A stretch of 63,738 bases of DNA, from contig NZ_VNJI01000044.1 in NCBI RefSeq assembly GCF_007786445.1, positions 1 to 63,738 on the forward strand, read 5' to 3'. A program made the position numbers and the translations under genes. The DNA comes from Paenibacillus cremeus (lineage in GTDB: Bacteria; Bacillota; Bacilli; Paenibacillales; NBRC-103111). This document shows positions 35,758-44,588 of this stretch, one piece after another. Each line of letters begins with the position of its first letter. Position 1 is the first letter of the stretch. The notes under the pieces were generated by a model that was not told the origin of the DNA, did not search any database, and worked only from the letters and a program-made list of their open reading frames with translations.

Positions 35758-36441
35758 ATGAAGGTATTGGTCGTCGAAGATGATCTTTCTCTGCTGAGTG
35801 CGATCCAAGAAATCTTTCAGAACGAGGCATTTGTAGCCGATGTTGCATCTACTGGGGATGAGGGATACATTAAAGCGGAGCAATCCACCTATGATCTTAT
35901 TATCCTCGATGTCATGCTTCCTGGAATGGATGGACTAGAAATCGTAAGAAGACTGAGAAAAAACAAAATCTCGACCCCCATCATTTTAGTGACAGCCAAA
36001 GACAGCGTAGAAGATTGCGTAAAGGGCTTGGACGCGGGTGCGGATGATTATGTCATTAAGCCTTTTGCTGTCAGTATACTTCTCGCAAGAGCCCGAGGCG
36101 CCCTCAGAAAGTACGGAACGTTGGTCCATAAAGGAAAACTGTCCTGCGGGTTGCTCCGTTTAGATCCTTCACTGCGGGATGCCATGGCGGGAGAGAAATC
36201 TTTAGAGCTGTCAGCCAAAGAATATGACCTGCTCGAGTTTTTCGTATGCAATCAGGAACAAATCTTAACCCGGGAGCAGATTTCCGACCAAATTTGGGGA
36301 TTTGATTCGGATTTCGCCTCTTCGGCCGTCGATGATTACGTCCATCATTTACGAAAGAAATTAGAGCTGTATGGCGTAGACGAATATTTGAGAACGATCC
36401 GAGGGGTAGGCTATTTATTCAAGGAGGAGCTCAATATTTAG
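35758..36441 (+). CDS. OmpR-family response regulator, orphaned
   Basis: 227 aa, GGAGG before ATG. Receiver with EDDL, phospho-Asp in ILDVMLP, Lys in IKPF; winged helix at about 128-222 with DSDFASSAVDDYVHHLRKKLELYGVDEYL. The following kinase is reduced to a fragment, so this is an orphan. Confidence 0.9.
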   Translation: MKVLVVEDDLSLLSAIQEIFQNEAFVADVASTGDEGYIKAEQSTYDLIILDVMLPGMDGLEIVRRLRKNKISTPIILVTAKDSVEDCVKGLDAGADDYVIKPFAVSILLARARGALRKYGTLVHKGKLSCGLLRLDPSLRDAMAGEKSLELSAKEYDLLEFFVCNQEQILTREQISDQIWGFDSDFASSAVDDYVHHLRKKLELYGVDEYLRTIRGVGYLFKEELNI

Positions 36442-36590
36442 CAAAATTAGATTGAGGTTGCTACTCTTGTATGCCAGCGTGCTCATTCTAATTTTGCTTG
36501 CGATAGGCCCTATTGATATACAGATGCAGTTCAAACTGACTCGTGCCGATGAAGCTCTTGGGCTTATCAAGCATGTGCTAGTTGCATTAT
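36435..36590 (+). pseudogene. Histidine kinase N-terminal fragment
   Basis: SKIRLRLLLLYASVLILILLAIGPIDIQMQFKLTRADEALGLIKHVL is the first membrane helix and start of the extracellular part of a kinase. It overlaps the regulator end and then stops being coherent; no catalytic domain follows. Confidence 0.7.
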
Positions 36591-36654
36591 CATTCTGCGC
36601 CCGCTAACGGATAGGAGAGACAAACACGATCTCTTGATTTATGATACTGTTCAC

Positions 36655-36704
36655 CGCGCTGTCTGTAACGGCAAGTTTTTAGGCCATCCCTTTGCGGGAT
36701 GGCC
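36655..36704. repeat. 50-bp repeat with hairpin, copy A
   Basis: Begins CGCGCTGTCTGTAACGGC and ends with the hairpin GGCCATCCC/GGGATGGCC. An inverted copy with about three differences is at 40262-40311, so the two bracket thrC and the following relics. Confidence 0.8.
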
Positions 36705-36843
36705 CATTCTAAGTAGAACGTGTCTTATCTTAACTAACGTTTTCCGTAACATTTGCTGGCTCAGCATAGCAGTTTTGGGCATACCGGCAGAATACGGGTA
36801 TCCCTCGAATAGAATCGATTCTGGTTTCATTTCCGGAATGGCT

Positions 36844-38046
36844 CTAATTTCTCTTCCAATGGACAAAATTGGCATAGGTCCGGATTACCGGCACCGTCGG
36901 TTTAGGCTGTAAGGATTCATATTTTATAGCGTGAGAAGTATTGAACAGCACGACACTGTCATCCGTGCCTATCCAGCCTTCCTCGATAAGCCTCATCAAA
37001 CCGGCCCATGTAGCCGCCCCCTCAGGCGATGCCGAGATCCCTTGCTTTCCGAGGGCCTGCTGCGCTTTCATTATCTCTCCTTGCGTTACGGCCACGGCAG
37101 TTCCCTTCGTCTGTTTCAGAAGCTCAGCAATAATCCCACAATCCGGCGGCTCAGGCACGCGAAGTCCGGTAGGCAGCGTATCACTGGACGAACCGCCTGC
37201 GCCGAATCCCTGCACCGCATCGACAATCGGTTGACAGCCCGCTTCCTGTACGCTCACCAGCCGGGGCAGTTCGCCATGTACCCAGCCCAGCTCTTTCAGT
37301 TCGCGGAATGCCTTCCACAGCCCGATAATCCCTGAGCCGCCGCCGGTCGGATAAACGATGACATCCGGCAGTTGCCATTCCAGTTGCTCCGCCATCTCTA
37401 GCCCCATCGTTTTTTTTCCTTCCACCCGTCCGGGCTCCCTCATCGTGCCGGTGTTAAACCAGCCCTCCGTTGCCTTCCCTTCTTCAACGATCCGACCGGC
37501 ATCATGGATGAAACCGTCCACTAGGTATACGTGTGCCCCATAATTGAGACATTCTTGGATTATCAGTTCCGGACAGTCCTGAGGAACGAACACATAGGCC
37601 TCCATACCTGCCCTTGCACAATAAGCGGCAAGCGCAGAAGCGGCGTTGCCATTGGAAGGAACCGCCGCTTTCGCAATTCCTCTTTCGTGCAGCAATGAGA
37701 CAGCACTGGAGAAGCCTCTGGATTTAAAGCTGCCCGTCGGATTTTGCTCCTCCCGTTTTACGTATAGCCGCTTCAAAGGTAGCTGCGCTTCCGCCCGCGT
37801 CATTCGAATTAGGGGCGTCCAGCCCTCACCGAGCGATACAACCGCGTTTTCTCGCTGAACCGGCAGCAGTTCTATATATCGCCACATCGAGGAGGCTCGG
37901 TCCGCCAGCGCTTCTTTAGTTAGGGTCCGCTTTGCGAGCTCCAGATCGTACTCCACCGCTAATAAGCCTCCGCATGCGCACCTAGAAACTAGTCCCATCG
38001 GCTGTGTCTGCGCACACTTCATACATGTTAACCAACATTTGATCAT
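36844..38046 (-). CDS. thrC: Threonine synthase
   Basis: 400 aa. A Cys-rich N-terminus (CMKCAQTQPMGLVSRCACGG) is typical of the long bacterial form; the PLP lysine is in NPTGSFKSRG (about 102-111), SNGNAASALAAYCARAG and the phosphate loop YPTGGGSGIIGLWKAF follow. It converts O-phosphohomoserine to threonine. GGAGGTG precedes ATG 38046. It stands without hom or thrB, and a decayed second copy is at 40485-40965, so this may be an accessory gene. Confidence 0.88.
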   Translation of the reverse strand: MIKCWLTCMKCAQTQPMGLVSRCACGGLLAVEYDLELAKRTLTKEALADRASSMWRYIELLPVQRENAVVSLGEGWTPLIRMTRAEAQLPLKRLYVKREEQNPTGSFKSRGFSSAVSLLHERGIAKAAVPSNGNAASALAAYCARAGMEAYVFVPQDCPELIIQECLNYGAHVYLVDGFIHDAGRIVEEGKATEGWFNTGTMREPGRVEGKKTMGLEMAEQLEWQLPDVIVYPTGGGSGIIGLWKAFRELKELGWVHGELPRLVSVQEAGCQPIVDAVQGFGAGGSSSDTLPTGLRVPEPPDCGIIAELLKQTKGTAVAVTQGEIMKAQQALGKQGISASPEGAATWAGLMRLIEEGWIGTDDSVVLFNTSHAIKYESLQPKPTVPVIRTYANFVHWKRN

Positions 38047-38342
38047 GATGCACCTCCACTTTTTATGACAGACTGTTTGTCAGCAAAGAACCGTTCTGAG
38101 AAGGTAGGAAACGTCAATATCACGATACAAAAGCGAAGACGATTCCGGAACGGCTGCCACCTAGAATGAGACAGTTCTCATCCTGTTATTCTGGTGACGG
38201 TAGGCATGAAGTCCCCAAAGAATGGAAGGAATCATCTTTTGATATTTACGAGGTAGAGCTTGAGCGCCAACGGAGCACGAGCCATACGAAGAAGGGCATT
38301 TGATTCGTTCGGACTTAATAAAAACTAAGCATTACGTTCCTT

Positions 38343-38570
38343 GTGGGGATGGAAGCGATTTTTATCGCTCTGACCTTAGGTTTGAGTTCAAATGTCGACC
38401 CAGTCAATGCTCATGCAATAAACATTATGGCTGTTCTTGTTGTTCTGGCTGCCGGTTTGATTTTACGCAATCCGCTTGCCACAGTACCAGAGTATACCAT
38501 GAGGTTCATCGCTAGCGTGACTTGGGCCGGCCACTACTTAGTGCGTTCATCATCTGGGCTGGAATGGTAG
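38343..38570 (+). pseudogene. Relic of a COG4280-like membrane protein
   Basis: GMEAIFIALTLGLSSNVDPVNAHAINIMAVLVVLAAGLILRNPLATVPEYTMRFIAS matches the second half of the protein at 16307 (GIEAIFIVLTLGLAADS ... MLRKPLAMIPENTMKFVVG). The N-terminal half is gone and a frameshift follows SVTWAG. Confidence 0.75.
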
Positions 38571-38636
38571 TATCTCAGCTTCGACGTAAAACGAGTAAAA
38601 CGACGGATGTAACGGAATTTTGTCCTCCCCAAGCGA

Positions 38637-38668
38637 AACGGTCAGCTGAGAACAGCCGACCGTTTTTT
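38637..38668 (+). terminator. Hairpin AACGGTCAGCTG/CAGCCGACCGTT with T run
   Basis: 12-bp stem with one mismatch and six T. Near copy of the hairpin at 32322. The uppP relic begins directly after the T run. Confidence 0.65.
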
Positions 38669-38669
38669 A

Positions 38670-38950
38670 GGCTAGGCGCAATTTTGGCGATCATCGTGTT
38701 GTACTGGAGAAGATATTTAACTCTCTTCTTAGAATTGGAAAACGGAGGCACACGGGGCAATATGAACACGGCTAAAACTTGGGCACATCATTGTGGCCTG
38801 TCTGCCTGCTATGGTCATGGGACTGGCCATGCATAAAATAATTAAGACCTACTTATTTTCTCCCTATACCGTCTTGGTCAGTCTCGTAATCGGAGGGATC
38901 TTCATGATCATGGCTGAGCGAAGAGTCAAAACAATAACAGCGGAAACGGT
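38670..38950 (+). pseudogene. Truncated copy of uppP
   Basis: From LGAILAIIVLYWRRYLTL to ACLPAMVMGLAMHKIIKTYLFSPYTVLVSLVIGGIFMIMAERRVKTITAETV the DNA is nearly identical to 34066-34345 of the intact gene, with frameshifts in the middle. Both the catalytic N-terminus and the C-terminal third are missing. A fairly recent duplication that decayed. Confidence 0.88.
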
Positions 38951-39105
38951 CGCGGACGTTGTCTCCGAAATTCGCCCTCAGCTTCATCCACTAATTCATA
39001 CCTTAGCTGCAGAAAAAAGTACTCGACTTGGTCGAGAAATTCCGCCTGAAGCACTTCCGCGCGACGCAAAATGAGAATGTCCTGCTTCGTATTGATGATT
39101 CTCAA
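38926..39105 (-). CDS. Short protein of unknown function, probably C-truncated
   Basis: From TTG 39105 with AGGAGG upstream: LRIINTKQDILILRRAEVLQAEFLDQVEYFFLQLRYELVDEAEGEFR, 59 codons. The last part is antisense to the uppP relic, so the gene was probably cut by that rearrangement. No family assigned. Confidence 0.45.
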   Translation of the reverse strand: MRIINTKQDILILRRAEVLQAEFLDQVEYFFLQLRYELVDEAEGEFRRQRPRPFPLLLF

Positions 39106-39249
39106 TCTACACACCTCCTGAAATGAAAATGACCCCTCGAAATGGGGTCTTGATGTGTTGGAACACTTTCATTAATTTTGAGTCTTTAAGTTCCATTCCC
39201 CAACCTCACAGAATATAAAGAAGTATCCAGATTCTCAGGTGGGATTAAA

Positions 39250-40218
39250 ATGATTGCGTTACAAAAACTTCAAATGAGTATCATACTGTTTCAGAAGGAC
39301 TTCTTTGAAAATAAGCGAAAAATTTTCAAAAATAAAATCCTTATACTCAAAGGGGGCATCCGGTACCTAGCTTTGGCCGATGTGCTGGAGATTCTGGAGT
39401 ATGATTTAAAAGGGAGAAATGCGAAGTTCCTTTTTGCTACAGATGGATCTGAATTTTTATCGCTTCCACGTACAGGAGGAATAGCACGAAGGGAGGGAGT
39501 TAACTTCCGCATAGATCCTATAATAAACCATCAAGGAAAATTTTACGTGAGTTTACGATCCATCAACAGGCTCTTTAACGTAGATTTATCTGTAGACATG
39601 GTGAAAAGACAAGTTTTTATTCGCCAACCTGGGCTAATCTTCATTACCTTTAGAGGAGATACTATACGTAGCTTAACCAATTTGTTAAATACAACAGCCA
39701 AGCGATTACTTGCTGTTAATAAAAATTTAATAGAACCAATTCCAGCAGGTACACGTATTCTTATTCCAACAGTGCAACCCAATTCTCCGACGTTAGAAAA
39801 TAGAAATAAAACCGTGAAAATCAAACAGACAGAAAAAGCACCGAACATAATTTCTCTTGGCAGGAATTTGATAGGAACGCCTTATCGCTTCGGTGCAGGG
39901 CCCTACCCAAGGTCAAGGAGATTTGACTGCTCTTCATATTTACAATACATTTTTGGGAAAAACGGTATCGCATTACCAAGAACCGCTAGAGCTCAATCAA
40001 GGAGGGGAAGTAGGATCGGGCAAAGGGATATTGAACCCGGTGATTTAATTTTCTTCCGTAGACCTCGTTATTCCGATAACCGGGTTGGTCATTGTGGAGT
40101 CGATATCGGAAACGGTCATATGCTGAATACGTATCAATCCCCTCCGGGTGTTACGATAACCAGATGGAAAGACCCTTACTGGTTAAACAGGTACATTACA
40201 GCTCGGGAGGTTTTGTAG
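39250..40218 (+). CDS. NlpC/P60 peptidase with LysM and copper-amine-oxidase-like N domain
   Basis: 322 aa. Residues about 30-125 resemble the Cu amine oxidase N-terminal domain (ILKGGIRYLALADVLEILEYD, YVSLRSINRLFNVDL); about 130-172 a LysM-like unit (GDTIRSLTNLL ... IPAGTRILIP); about 200-322 NlpC/P60 with the Cys in RFDCSSYLQYIFG and His in RVGHCGVDIGNGHML. It should cut peptidoglycan peptides. No signal peptide is seen in the first 40 residues, which is odd for such an enzyme and may mean that the true start was lost. Confidence 0.85.
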   Translation: MIALQKLQMSIILFQKDFFENKRKIFKNKILILKGGIRYLALADVLEILEYDLKGRNAKFLFATDGSEFLSLPRTGGIARREGVNFRIDPIINHQGKFYVSLRSINRLFNVDLSVDMVKRQVFIRQPGLIFITFRGDTIRSLTNLLNTTAKRLLAVNKNLIEPIPAGTRILIPTVQPNSPTLENRNKTVKIKQTEKAPNIISLGRNLIGTPYRFGAGPYPRSRRFDCSSYLQYIFGKNGIALPRTARAQSRRGSRIGQRDIEPGDLIFFRRPRYSDNRVGHCGVDIGNGHMLNTYQSPPGVTITRWKDPYWLNRYITAREVL

Positions 40219-40261
40219 GCTAGCAAAATCAGCAATTGAGAATACAGTGCTACCCAAAAGA

Positions 40262-40311
40262 GGCCATCCCGCAAAAGGATGGCCTTAAAACTTGCCGTTA
40301 CAGACAGCGCG
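40262..40311. repeat. 50-bp repeat with hairpin, copy B (inverted)
   Basis: Reverse complement of 36655-36704 with a few changes; contains GGCCATCCC/GGATGGCC. Lies just after the NlpC/P60 gene. Confidence 0.8.
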
Positions 40312-40484
40312 GATCACAAATAGTGGTAAAGCGGTAAATGGGAATGAATTTTTAACTAGGATACGAATTTGTAAATTAAATTAGCAGTGCAAGGAAATAA
40401 ACCCCAGTGGAAGCTTAAGGCGCGAGGATTCTCGGTCGCCGTTTCGCTCCTGAAATAGCGCGGTATAGACAAAGTGGCATCAAT

Positions 40485-40965
40485 GCTAATAGCAAGGCGA
40501 TTGGCCGCTTACGCTGCTCGAGCAGGGATGGAGGCTTTTGTATTTGTTCCGAAGGACTGCACGAAGCTGATTTTGGCCGAGAGTGTTCATTACGTGCTAG
40601 AATTTATTCAGTAAATGGATGGACTCATCCACGATGTCGGAACATTGCGTGAGCCCTGAAGAGCGAAGGCAAGAAAACGATGGGATCGAACTTTGCGGAG
40701 CTACTTGGATGGAAAATGCCGAGTGTCAGTATTTACCCGATTGGGGGAGGATCTGGCATTATCGGCCTGTGGCGGGCCTCTTCCAAAAGACGAACTGGCC
40801 AATTTAGGAATGACCTCATCCTTCGAAGGGACGGCATCTTGGGCGAGCTTCTACGACTTTGCGAAGGAAGCTACTCCTTATGAGACGGTTGTCTGGTTCA
40901 ATACCTCGCATGAAACTAAATATGGGACTTTCGCCTTCTGCTGTGCAGTTCCAGTCATAAACTAG
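40485..40965 (+). pseudogene. Relic of a second threonine synthase
   Basis: RLAAYAARAGMEAFVFVPKDCTKLILAESVHY, GSNFAELLGWKMPSVSIYPIGGGSGIIGLWRA and GTASWASFYDFAKEATPYETVVWFNTSHETKYG match thrC segments (residues about 140-175, 215-245 and 345-385 of the gene at 36844), with frameshifts and a large deletion between the second and third. Confidence 0.85.
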
Positions 40966-41018
40966 CTACGAGGATTCAAGCGCCACCACCCCAAAGGAAC
41001 CGTCGAACGACCAATAAA

Positions 41019-42095
41019 GAGGGTGTTCCAAAAGCCCTCAAACTGGCTGGGATGCCTTCTCTTTAATTTAATACAACAAAAAGAAACCGTTCCTTGGTAA
41101 AATGGAGGTACTTTACTAAGGAGACGGTTTCTTTGTACATTCAATATACCATGGATCAACTTTGCCTGCCAATGGATTTAGAAGAAGGCATTCCTCAGAA
41201 TCACATCGTTCGTGTTGTTAACGCCGGCGTCAAACGTCTCGACGATGCCATCTTCGACGCAGCCTATCCAGGAGGTGGACGAGACAGCTATCACCCCAAA
41301 ATGCTAACCAAAGTCATCATCTATGCCTACACCCAGCGGATTTATTCCTCCCGACAGATTGCCAAAGCTGTTCGCGAAAACATCATGTTCATGTGGATCG
41401 CGGGAAGGCAACGACCGGATTTCCGCACCATTAATAGGTTCCGCTCGGAGCGGATGAAAACAGTACTGGAGACTGTGTTTACCTCAGTTCTTCAATTTTT
41501 GGCAGAAGAGAACTACGACTATTTGGAGCAAAACAAAGTCGAGGCCATTGTGAAATACAGTAACTACCATCGCGAAAAAAGTAAGGCATGGCAAAAGGAC
41601 ATTAGTAAAATTGACAACTGGAACTATGACGCTTGAGTTGAGTAAGGAGAAAACGGACAGTGGCTACAAAATTGAATACCGTCATTACCGAAGTGCCGGA
41701 TCTGAAGATTGTCCGCTAAAATCGCAATGCACGAAGGCACCGGGTGATCGCGAAGTCAAGGTCAGCCTGAAGTACTTACGGATAAAGAACCAGGCAAGAC
41801 AAAGACTCCGAAGTGAAACAGGTTATGCGCTGGCAGTCCGGCGTATGATCGAGCCGGAGCCCGTGTTTGGCGATATAAAAAACAACCGAGGCTTTAAAAG
41901 GTTTCTGCTTCGAGGCTTACCCAAAGTAAGTCGGAGAGGTTGGATGGCTTTCGCTTGCCCACAATATGCTCAAGAAAGCAGCGGTGGACTCAAAAAAGCA
42001 AGGAGCTAAGCGAGAACATGCCGCTTAGCTCCTTACTTATTCAACTGTTTTCCTTGTTTGTCGCTAAGATTGTCTAATTAGTTTGAGACAGCCTC
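41019..42095 (+). mobile_element. Deleted IS1182-type insertion sequence
   Basis: Ends GAGGGTGTTCCAAAAG (41019) and, inverted, TTTGAGACAGCCTC (42082-42095). The transposase starts at TTG 41133 (GGAGACGG upstream) with MDQLCLPMDLEEGIPQNHIVRVVNAGVKRLDD and RQIAKAVRENIMFMWIAGRQRPDFRTINRFR; the central DDE part is deleted, and after a frameshift at about 41630 the C-terminal piece (GYKIEYRHYRSAGSEDCPLKSQC ... RMIEPEPVFGDIKNNRGFKRF) follows. About 1.1 kb instead of about 1.7 kb, so not autonomous. Confidence 0.85.
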
Positions 42096-42103
42096 TTTGT
42101 TGA

Positions 42104-42889
42104 TTAAATGATCCGTTTATGTTTACGTCGGTATGACGAGTACAGCCGACCGATGCGTCGAAAGAAGGTTTTGTCGTTCAGCTTATTAAACAATCCATGT
42201 GAGGGGTTGTGTAGATTGACCTCGATTACCCACACTCTACCCTTTCTGTCAACAGCCAAATCTAGTCCACACTGGAAAGAAAAGAATGGATATTGCTCGG
42301 AAGCTTGCATAATATTACGGCTTAACTGGATAAGCTCTTTCTTGATATTTCTCACCTGCTGCGTCGAGCAATGAAGTGACCGTCTAATGGCATGCTCAAC
42401 CGTTGTCACGTAACCTCCACCCCGACGTACATTGGAAACAACGCTTCCCGGGCCTGTTACTTTGACAACCATTCCCGCGTAATTCCACTTTCGCTCTCCA
42501 TCACGCATCATCATGACTCGGATGTCGAAGTCGCGCCCGTTCAGCTTCGACAGATCTATCGCTTTCTGTACGATAAAGGATCGCTGTGGGTACATATTGT
42601 GAATGCGCCGATAAAGATCATGAGCAGAGGTGGCATGCCGGATCTCACCCCGGACAATTACAAACTTGTAACCATTATCCGCCTTCCACGCTTTAATGAT
42701 CCCTTTCCCGGTGTGGACTGTACTGGCCTTAATATAAACGACTTTATATAGCCTGAGGAACCTGTCGAGTGTTTCTGGGGTCAACAATGCAGTTGGCGGT
42801 AAATACCGGGCGATGCGCGGATACTTCAAATAAAAACGATGCAGTTTCCACTTGGCCAAACGGGCTAGCTTCTGCTGAACAGTTTCCAT
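42104..42889 (-). CDS. YheC/YheD-type ATP-grasp protein, second
   Basis: 261 aa from ATG 42889 (AAGGAA upstream). VVYIKASTVHTGKGIIKAW is the nucleotide-binding part, GRDFDIRVMMMRDGERKWNYAGMVVKV the central strands, and CGLDLAVDRKGRVWVIEVNLHNPSHGLF the metal site. Related to but clearly different from the protein at 5212. Probably a spore-coat protein; single gene. Confidence 0.8.
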   Translation of the reverse strand: METVQQKLARLAKWKLHRFYLKYPRIARYLPPTALLTPETLDRFLRLYKVVYIKASTVHTGKGIIKAWKADNGYKFVIVRGEIRHATSAHDLYRRIHNMYPQRSFIVQKAIDLSKLNGRDFDIRVMMMRDGERKWNYAGMVVKVTGPGSVVSNVRRGGGYVTTVEHAIRRSLHCSTQQVRNIKKELIQLSRNIMQASEQYPFFSFQCGLDLAVDRKGRVWVIEVNLHNPSHGLFNKLNDKTFFRRIGRLYSSYRRKHKRII

Positions 42890-42924
42890 CGGATTCATTC
42901 CTTTGCAAGTAATCTCCCACTAGG

Positions 42925-42975
42925 ATATCGCAAAATCCGGCAAAGAGACACGGCTTTTGCCGGATTTTGCGATAT
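42925..42975. repeat. Perfect 20-bp inverted repeat (hairpin)
   Basis: Arms 42925-42944 and 42956-42975 (ATATCGCAAAATCCGGCAAA and its complement) around an 11-nt loop. There is no T tract. It stands upstream of the YheC/YheD gene. Confidence 0.7.
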
Positions 42976-43263
42976 ATTACCCTAAATAACGAAGCGATTC
43001 TTTTTAACCGGGTTGTATGGACGCGCCCAGGGTAGGATCCAACGCAAAAAGAACTGGTGCTGGTAATTTAAGTAGTATACAAGTAGACAAGAAAAAAGGT
43101 TACGATAAGATTTTTTCTATTGGCTGGATAATCAAAGTAAGTATAAGGGTTTTCACAGGAGCAGGTATTCTGACACAATCAGATCTGAAATGTTGGCGTC
43201 GTCGTTATGGGGTGGGACCCGCCTGTGGTAACTTAATTCGTTTGTGAGGGACCATACTAGCTT

Positions 43264-43296
43264 TCTCATTAATTTCTCATCTGAATATCCCGATGT
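43264..43296 (+). promoter_or_regulatory. TCTCAT-box site without an intact gene
   Basis: TCTCAT at 43264-43269 and again at 43275-43280, 11 bp apart; the -10 position (43291) reads CGATGT, which is poor. Followed by the mini-ORF/terminator module and a transposase relic. Confidence 0.45.
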
Positions 43297-43330
43297 ACTG
43301 GGCTCTTGTCTAGACAACCGTATTTTTAAA

Positions 43331-43395
43331 CCATAACATGGTATAGTCGAACTCATGATTTTACTCCCTCGGTAATTATAGAGGGAGCTTTTTTT
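43331..43395 (+). promoter_or_regulatory. Mini-ORF plus terminator module (copy 2)
   Basis: TATAGT (43342-43347), 7 bp, ATG 43355 giving MILLPR and TAA (43375), overlapping the stem CTCCCTC/GAGGGAG (43364-43387) and a 7-T run. Very similar in sequence and layout to 18336-18406 (AACTCATGAT and the run before it are shared). Confidence 0.5.
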
Positions 43396-43523
43396 GTAAT
43401 CGAGCATTTTGCATTAACCTGAGCCCTTACCACGCAAGGGTTTTTGAACATAAAAATGGGACTTCACCCCGACTTGGAGAAGTTTTCAAGTGACCAAACC
43501 AGAAAACCCAAGGGAGGGAAGTC

Positions 43524-44154
43524 ACTTTGTACATTCTCCAAGAAAGCCTATTTTCCTTTAACGAACTTCAAAAACTTGAATCTAAAGAACGGTTGCCTAT
43601 CTTCTTTAGCGTCCTTGACTTACGACCTTATGCTAAAGAATTGAGAAGCCCTTCACCCCGAGGCGCCGATGACATTGCAGACAAGGAATTCTTCGTGCAC
43701 TGCTCGCCGCACCGCTTGAAAACATCGATACCTTTACCGGTCTGCATCGCCGTTTGGATATGGATTTTCGATTCCGTTATCAATGCGGACTGCGGCTGGA
43801 TCGGGAAGCTCCCTCGGTAGCGACATTAAGTCGCGTTTTCGCCGAGTTGACAATAAGGGATTAGCTAAGCGCCTGTTCGTTGACCTCTTCAAACTATCGA
43901 ATGGTTGTTAAAATCGTTACGTCAACCGATTTACGCCGCTATTCGAGCCCGCATCGGGACACGAAACCTTGGAAGGAGCTCTACAATGAAAGAACGAGTG
44001 TAGAACGATGCAACTCCCGGATGAAAACGTACTTGACCGCTGACGCCATGCACATCTGGGGAATCCAGAAAGCAACCACTCACCTCTGAACGCGATTGTG
44101 CTGTTGGTTTCTGCATTAGCAATGGCTCGTCAGACAAGCAAAGTCGCAGCTTAA
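43524..44154 (+). pseudogene. DDE transposase relic
   Basis: Pieces in different frames: YILQESLFSFNELQKLESKERLPIFFSVLDLRPYAKEL, then GLHRRLDMDFRFRYQCGLRLDREAPSVATLSRVFAELTNKGLAKRLFVDLF, then NERTSVERCNSRMKTYLTADAMHIWGIQKATTHL and NAIVLLVSALAMARQ. The catalytic middle is lost. Family not resolved (IS4/IS5-like). Confidence 0.7.
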
Positions 44155-44436
44155 ATTTGAGATTGAACAAAAAATTCTGCAGGTCTGCCCATTTTTGAAT
44201 CTAAGTCGCCCGAGTAGAAAATTTATCCCTGACTGATCACTGATTCTGCTGCCACATTTTCAATTATGGATTTATGCAAAATGCTCAATCAAAATGCACG
44301 AAAAATACCAGTGAATATCAAGATGGCGTACAATCTTCTGGGATCATACGCCATTCGTTTCACTACGTGAAATCAAGAGATATTATAAAAGAACTCGAAA
44401 AACATTTCTGCAACGTGGCCTGCGGTAGACATATAA

Positions 44437-44451
44437 TGTGACACATCATAT
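44437..44451 (+). repeat. Candidate Tn7-like end sequence TGTGACACATCATAT, copy A
   Basis: The same 15 bp occur inverted at 62079-62093. See also the 30-bp repeat 44490-44519. TGTGACAC would be a normal type of terminus for a Tn7-like element. Confidence 0.5.
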
Positions 44452-44489
44452 AAAAAGCCCTAAATCTAACCGTTTTCACTGAATAGAGG

Positions 44490-44519
44490 TTTTTAAACAG
44501 TAAACACAAGCACTATATA
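44490..44519 (+). repeat. 30-bp repeat (TTTTTAAACAGTAAACAC...), copy A
   Basis: 29 of 30 bases match the reverse complement of 62095-62124. Here it follows the TGTGACAC block by 38 bp; at the other locus the two blocks touch in the reverse order. Confidence 0.7.
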
Positions 44520-44553
44520 CGAGCTGTACTGGTTGGGTTAATAGAAATAAGAT

Positions 44554-44578
44554 CCAGAGCGAATGATTTCCGCTCTGG
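44554..44578 (-). terminator. Terminator of the NlpC/P60 gene
   Basis: CCAGAGCG/CGCTCTGG stem with a 9-nt loop; on the minus strand ATCTTATTTC follows. 11 bp after the stop codon. Confidence 0.6.
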
Positions 44579-44588
44579 CTCCCGATGG

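Noticed and set aside
38110..38170. T-box-like string GGTGGCAGCCG before thrC
   Set aside because: It departs from the T-box core GGTGGNACCGCG, and no convincing specifier loop or terminator partner was found by eye.
38166..38181. Inverted TCTCAT pair (ATGAGA-CAGT-TCTCAT) upstream of thrC
   Set aside because: Inverted rather than direct and with no -10 at the expected distance; not counted among the regulon sites.
43017..43247. Plus-strand 76-codon frame
   Set aside because: No ribosome site, odd composition and no recognisable domain; it spans no conserved motif, so it is treated as non-coding.
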